In this document: positions 5,003 to 7,181 of the stretch, one piece after another
Layout: the number at the start of each line of letters is the position of its first letter
How positions within the stretch are numbered: position 1 is the stretch's first letter
Source of the DNA: an uncultured Ignavibacteriota bacterium
GTDB taxonomy: Bacteria > Bacteroidota > Ignavibacteria > Tepidaquicellales > Tepidaquicellaceae
DNA length: 7,181 nucleotides
Assembly (NCBI GenBank): GCA_937915485.1
Contig: CALGII010000299.1
Location: forward strand, 1-7,181
Reading direction: 5' to 3'
Notes under the pieces: model-generated
What the model saw: only the letters and a program-made list of their open reading frames with translations
Database searches by the model: none
Told to the model about the DNA's origin: nothing
Position numbers and translations under genes: made by a program

Positions 5003-5245
5003 ATGCCGGTTTTCGAATATAAATGCAGGGATTGCGGTACCGTTTACGACGTGCTGCACAAATCAAACACAAGCAAGGATGACGTCGTTTGTCCTAAATG
5101 CAGTTCAAAAAAACAGGACAAATTGATTTCTTCATTCTCATCGAGCATCAAATCATCCTCGGGTTCAGGCGGCTGCGAAGGAGGTTCCTGCGGCTTGCCT
5201 TCATACGGCGGGGGCTGCTCTAACGGGATGTGCGGATTGAATTAA
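5003..5245 (+). CDS. FmdB-family zinc-ribbon protein
   Basis: This 80-residue protein belongs to the FmdB-type zinc-ribbon family, named after a putative regulator of formamidase genes; the function of most members is unknown. The N-terminal MPVFEYKCRDCGTVYDVLHK is diagnostic. Four cysteines, Cys8/Cys11 and Cys30/Cys33, form two CxxC knuckles that should bind one zinc. After a Ser-rich linker (43-55), the Gly-rich tail has four more cysteines in two CX4C pairs, Cys58/Cys63 and Cys72/Cys77, in the duplicated pattern GGC-4-CG. Cys/Gly-rich tails are common in the family, but a regular doubled pair is noticeable and might bind a second metal. There is no signal peptide, so it is cytoplasmic. No Shine-Dalgarno sequence is seen. 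It stands 88 bases before the secreted protein gene on the same strand; cotranscription is possible but not shown. Confidence 0.85.
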   Translation: MPVFEYKCRDCGTVYDVLHKSNTSKDDVVCPKCSSKKQDKLISSFSSSIKSSSGSGGCEGGSCGLPSYGGGCSNGMCGLN

Positions 5246-5320
5246 AAAATTATTGTATCTTTTTCGGATGTTGTTCCGTATTTTAGGTATAAAGTAATTC
5301 AAACTTTTTCTTAATTTACT

Positions 5321-5327
5321 AAAGGAG
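5321..5327 (+). promoter_or_regulatory. Shine-Dalgarno site of the secreted protein gene
   Basis: AAAGGAG ends five bases before the ATG at 5333. It is the strongest ribosome binding site in the window and supports this start, immediately ahead of a signal peptide. Confidence 0.8.
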
Positions 5328-5332
5328 CAGTA

Positions 5333-7126
5333 ATGAAAAGGGTATTTATCACATTTCTGTTATTGGCAGTTTCCACACTTCTTTCTGCCCAGTATAAAAA
5401 ATCAGCGCCGTTGCCGTATTTCTTTGAAGACGGTAAAGGGCAGGCGCCAGTTAGTATAACTTACGGCAGAACCATTCTGGAAACTTATCCCGGAGGCAAT
5501 ACTTTCGCATCGAATTTCTGGGATTATCAGACGAACGGTAATTGTCTGCATCAGTTGTTTGTGAGAGGGGACACAGTCGTAATCGCTTATCCTTCAGTCG
5601 ATTCGACGGATCCGACAGGAACGTCAACCCGGCTGGCGTTTTATACATTCAGCACGAACGGCGGTGTTACCTGGGAAACACCATTAGCGTTGACAAATCT
5701 GCCCGCGAGAAGCGGATATCCTGAAGCGTATTATTTCGTTTATGGCGGTAATCCTGGAGTTGTTTTATCGGGCAGAAGATATAACGGCTCGAATGCCAGG
5801 GGAGGGGCGTGGACTGATACATTCTTCGGAACGGGTGCATTTTCAATGGCTTACGTGCCCGAACCGGGACGTGATTATTTCGGTTCGTTTATTGGCGGTA
5901 CTACATACGGAGGGCTTTTCAGTTCGCCTCAAACAACCACACCGAGCGTTGATTCGCTCTTTTTCTGCAAGTACGACATCGTTACTAATAATATGACGGG
6001 GAAGACATTAATTGTTTCTCCCGGTAACGGTATCGAAGGGAATGTCAGATACAGACTGACATCAAAGGATAATAATCTTTTCGCGATGTGGTACGATAAC
6101 GATACGACCACGGGCACGAATGATTACGCTATCAGATATAAAACATCGTCAGACGCGGGTACGACCTGGGGCACTCTGGGAACTTTGCAGATGTCCCGCG
6201 GTTTCGGAGGCATCGTTAACGGTGACTCTTGCAGCCCTTGGTTCGGAATAGATGCCGCGTTCAAACCCGGAACGGGAGCTACCTGGGCTGCCGTTTGGAG
6301 CACCTTATACAGACGCCCCGAAGGTGGACAGAACTCGGGTGACAATCAGGCTTGTAAGATACTCTTCAGTTCACCCGGAATAAACGGCGGTCTTCCGGTT
6401 GAGGTTGCTGGAAAAATTAATATGAATACGATTTCTGATACAGGTCTTTTCTTTAATAGATTAGCATTGCAGGTCGGCGTTACTCCCGTATCGCATCCCA
6501 GCATAGCCTTTTCAGACGATGGTTCCAGAATCTGCGTTGCCTTTTCTTCGTTTCAACCCGGTGATACGCTCGATAATTTCACGTTTAATGAGATATACGT
6601 GACGTATTCCGATAACGGCGGAACGAACTGGGCAAATCCGGTAAAACTTACGAATACTCCGACGTGGGACGAACTCTATCCCGTGCTCTCGCAGACAGGA
6701 AACACTCCGACATCCTTTAAGATAAAGTTCCAGGCTACAAGAGGTCCGGGAAGCCAGAGCTTTACTGATAACGCCCCGACATACAGGGTTTATCAGGTTT
6801 ATAAGACATTCAATCCTGCGAATGTCGGCGTGCAAAACATCGGTACTAACGTACCTGAAAAATTCTCTCTGAAACAGAATTATCCAAATCCTTTCAATCC
6901 GGAGACAAAAATCAGGTTTGACGTATCGAAAACTTCGTTCGTGACTTTAAAGGTTTACAACATCCTCGGACAATTAGTCGAGACATTAATTAATAACGAG
7001 CAATTGTCGGCGGGAACGAAGGAAGTTACGTTTAACGGCTCGACGCTTACGAGCGGAATCTATTTCTATACGCTTACGAGTGCGAACGGCTTCAGCCAAA
7101 CAAGAAAAATGATGCTTATCAAATAA
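5333..7126 (+). CDS. Secreted T9SS cargo protein with Asp-box (sialidase-like propeller) repeats
   Basis: This 597-residue protein is exported. Residues 1-19 (MKRVFITFLLLAVSTLLSA) form a Sec signal peptide, with likely cleavage before Gln20. The body, about 30-490, contains three Asp-box motifs of the S-x-D/N-x-G-x-x-W type: STNGGVTW (107-114), SSDAGTTW (272-279) and SDNGGTNW (426-433). These mark beta-propeller blades as in sialidases and BNR-repeat proteins. I do not see an assured catalytic sialidase set, so a binding or structural role is as likely as hydrolysis. The C-terminal domain from about 507 (FSLKQNYPNPFNPET, 511-525; SGIYFYTLTS, 574-583; final KMMLIK) is a type A T9SS sorting signal, which directs passage through the outer membrane and cell-surface anchoring or release. 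It has its own Shine-Dalgarno site and its own terminator. Its substrate is unknown. Confidence 0.85.
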   Translation: MKRVFITFLLLAVSTLLSAQYKKSAPLPYFFEDGKGQAPVSITYGRTILETYPGGNTFASNFWDYQTNGNCLHQLFVRGDTVVIAYPSVDSTDPTGTSTRLAFYTFSTNGGVTWETPLALTNLPARSGYPEAYYFVYGGNPGVVLSGRRYNGSNARGGAWTDTFFGTGAFSMAYVPEPGRDYFGSFIGGTTYGGLFSSPQTTTPSVDSLFFCKYDIVTNNMTGKTLIVSPGNGIEGNVRYRLTSKDNNLFAMWYDNDTTTGTNDYAIRYKTSSDAGTTWGTLGTLQMSRGFGGIVNGDSCSPWFGIDAAFKPGTGATWAAVWSTLYRRPEGGQNSGDNQACKILFSSPGINGGLPVEVAGKINMNTISDTGLFFNRLALQVGVTPVSHPSIAFSDDGSRICVAFSSFQPGDTLDNFTFNEIYVTYSDNGGTNWANPVKLTNTPTWDELYPVLSQTGNTPTSFKIKFQATRGPGSQSFTDNAPTYRVYQVYKTFNPANVGVQNIGTNVPEKFSLKQNYPNPFNPETKIRFDVSKTSFVTLKVYNILGQLVETLINNEQLSAGTKEVTFNGSTLTSGIYFYTLTSANGFSQTRKMMLIK

Positions 7127-7146
7127 GATTAAAGACATTCTAAAAT

Positions 7147-7178
7147 AAAAAGGCTGCAGTATTCTGCAGCCTTTTTTT
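7147..7178 (+). terminator. Rho-independent terminator of the secreted protein gene
   Basis: AAAAAGGCTGCAG (7147-7159) pairs with CTGCAGCCTTTTT (7164-7176) around TATT, giving a 13-bp stem with a run of seven T at 7172-7178. It lies 20 bases after the stop codon. The A-tract before the stem also lets it work in the opposite direction. Confidence 0.93.
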
Positions 7179-7181
7179 ATA

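Noticed and set aside
5265..5278. Terminator after the zinc-ribbon gene
   Set aside because: The stem CGGA/TCCG is only four base pairs and the following T-run is short, so it is too weak to call.

Overview
This window looks like a bacterial chromosome segment from the Bacteroidota/Chlorobiota side of the tree, most likely an Ignavibacteria-like organism. Three things point there. The last gene ends in a type IX secretion (T9SS) sorting domain with the NYPNPFNPET motif typical of that group. The sigma factor is the short (285 aa) Bacteroidota-type primary sigma without region 1.1. Most genes also lack a Shine-Dalgarno sequence. The genus assignment is an inference; no 16S or other marker is present.

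Layout: (1) 1-243 is the 3' end of fusA (EF-G), cut by the window edge. (2) 244-376 is a noncoding stretch with four successive hairpins, followed at 377-450 by a tRNA-Ile whose anticodon is UAU. (3) 505-3693 holds tuf, rpsJ, rplC, rplD and rplW, all on the + strand; this is the junction of the str and S10 operons. rpsJ starts with TTG. The run stops after rplW: rplB and the rest of the usual S10 operon are absent, and a 20-bp-stem terminator follows. (4) 3825-4682 is the primary sigma factor gene, closed by a textbook terminator. (5) 4683-5002 is a 320-base gap that is GC-rich and hairpin-rich in its first half and an AT-rich phased repeat in its second. (6) 5003-5245 is a small FmdB-type zinc-ribbon protein. 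(7) 5333-7126 is a secreted T9SS cargo protein with Asp-box (sialidase-like propeller) repeats, closed by a terminator at the window end.

The first two thirds is translation and transcription core machinery: EF-G and EF-Tu drive elongation, S10/L3/L4/L23 are ribosomal proteins, and the sigma factor directs RNA polymerase. The last third is accessory.

The most unusual points are the direct AUA-decoding tRNA-Ile(UAU), the structured element flanked by a 9-base direct repeat in front of it, the S10 cluster broken after rplW, unusual residues in EF-Tu domains 2 and 3, and a terminator that seems to share bases with the next gene's promoter. I found no clear new defence or mobile system.
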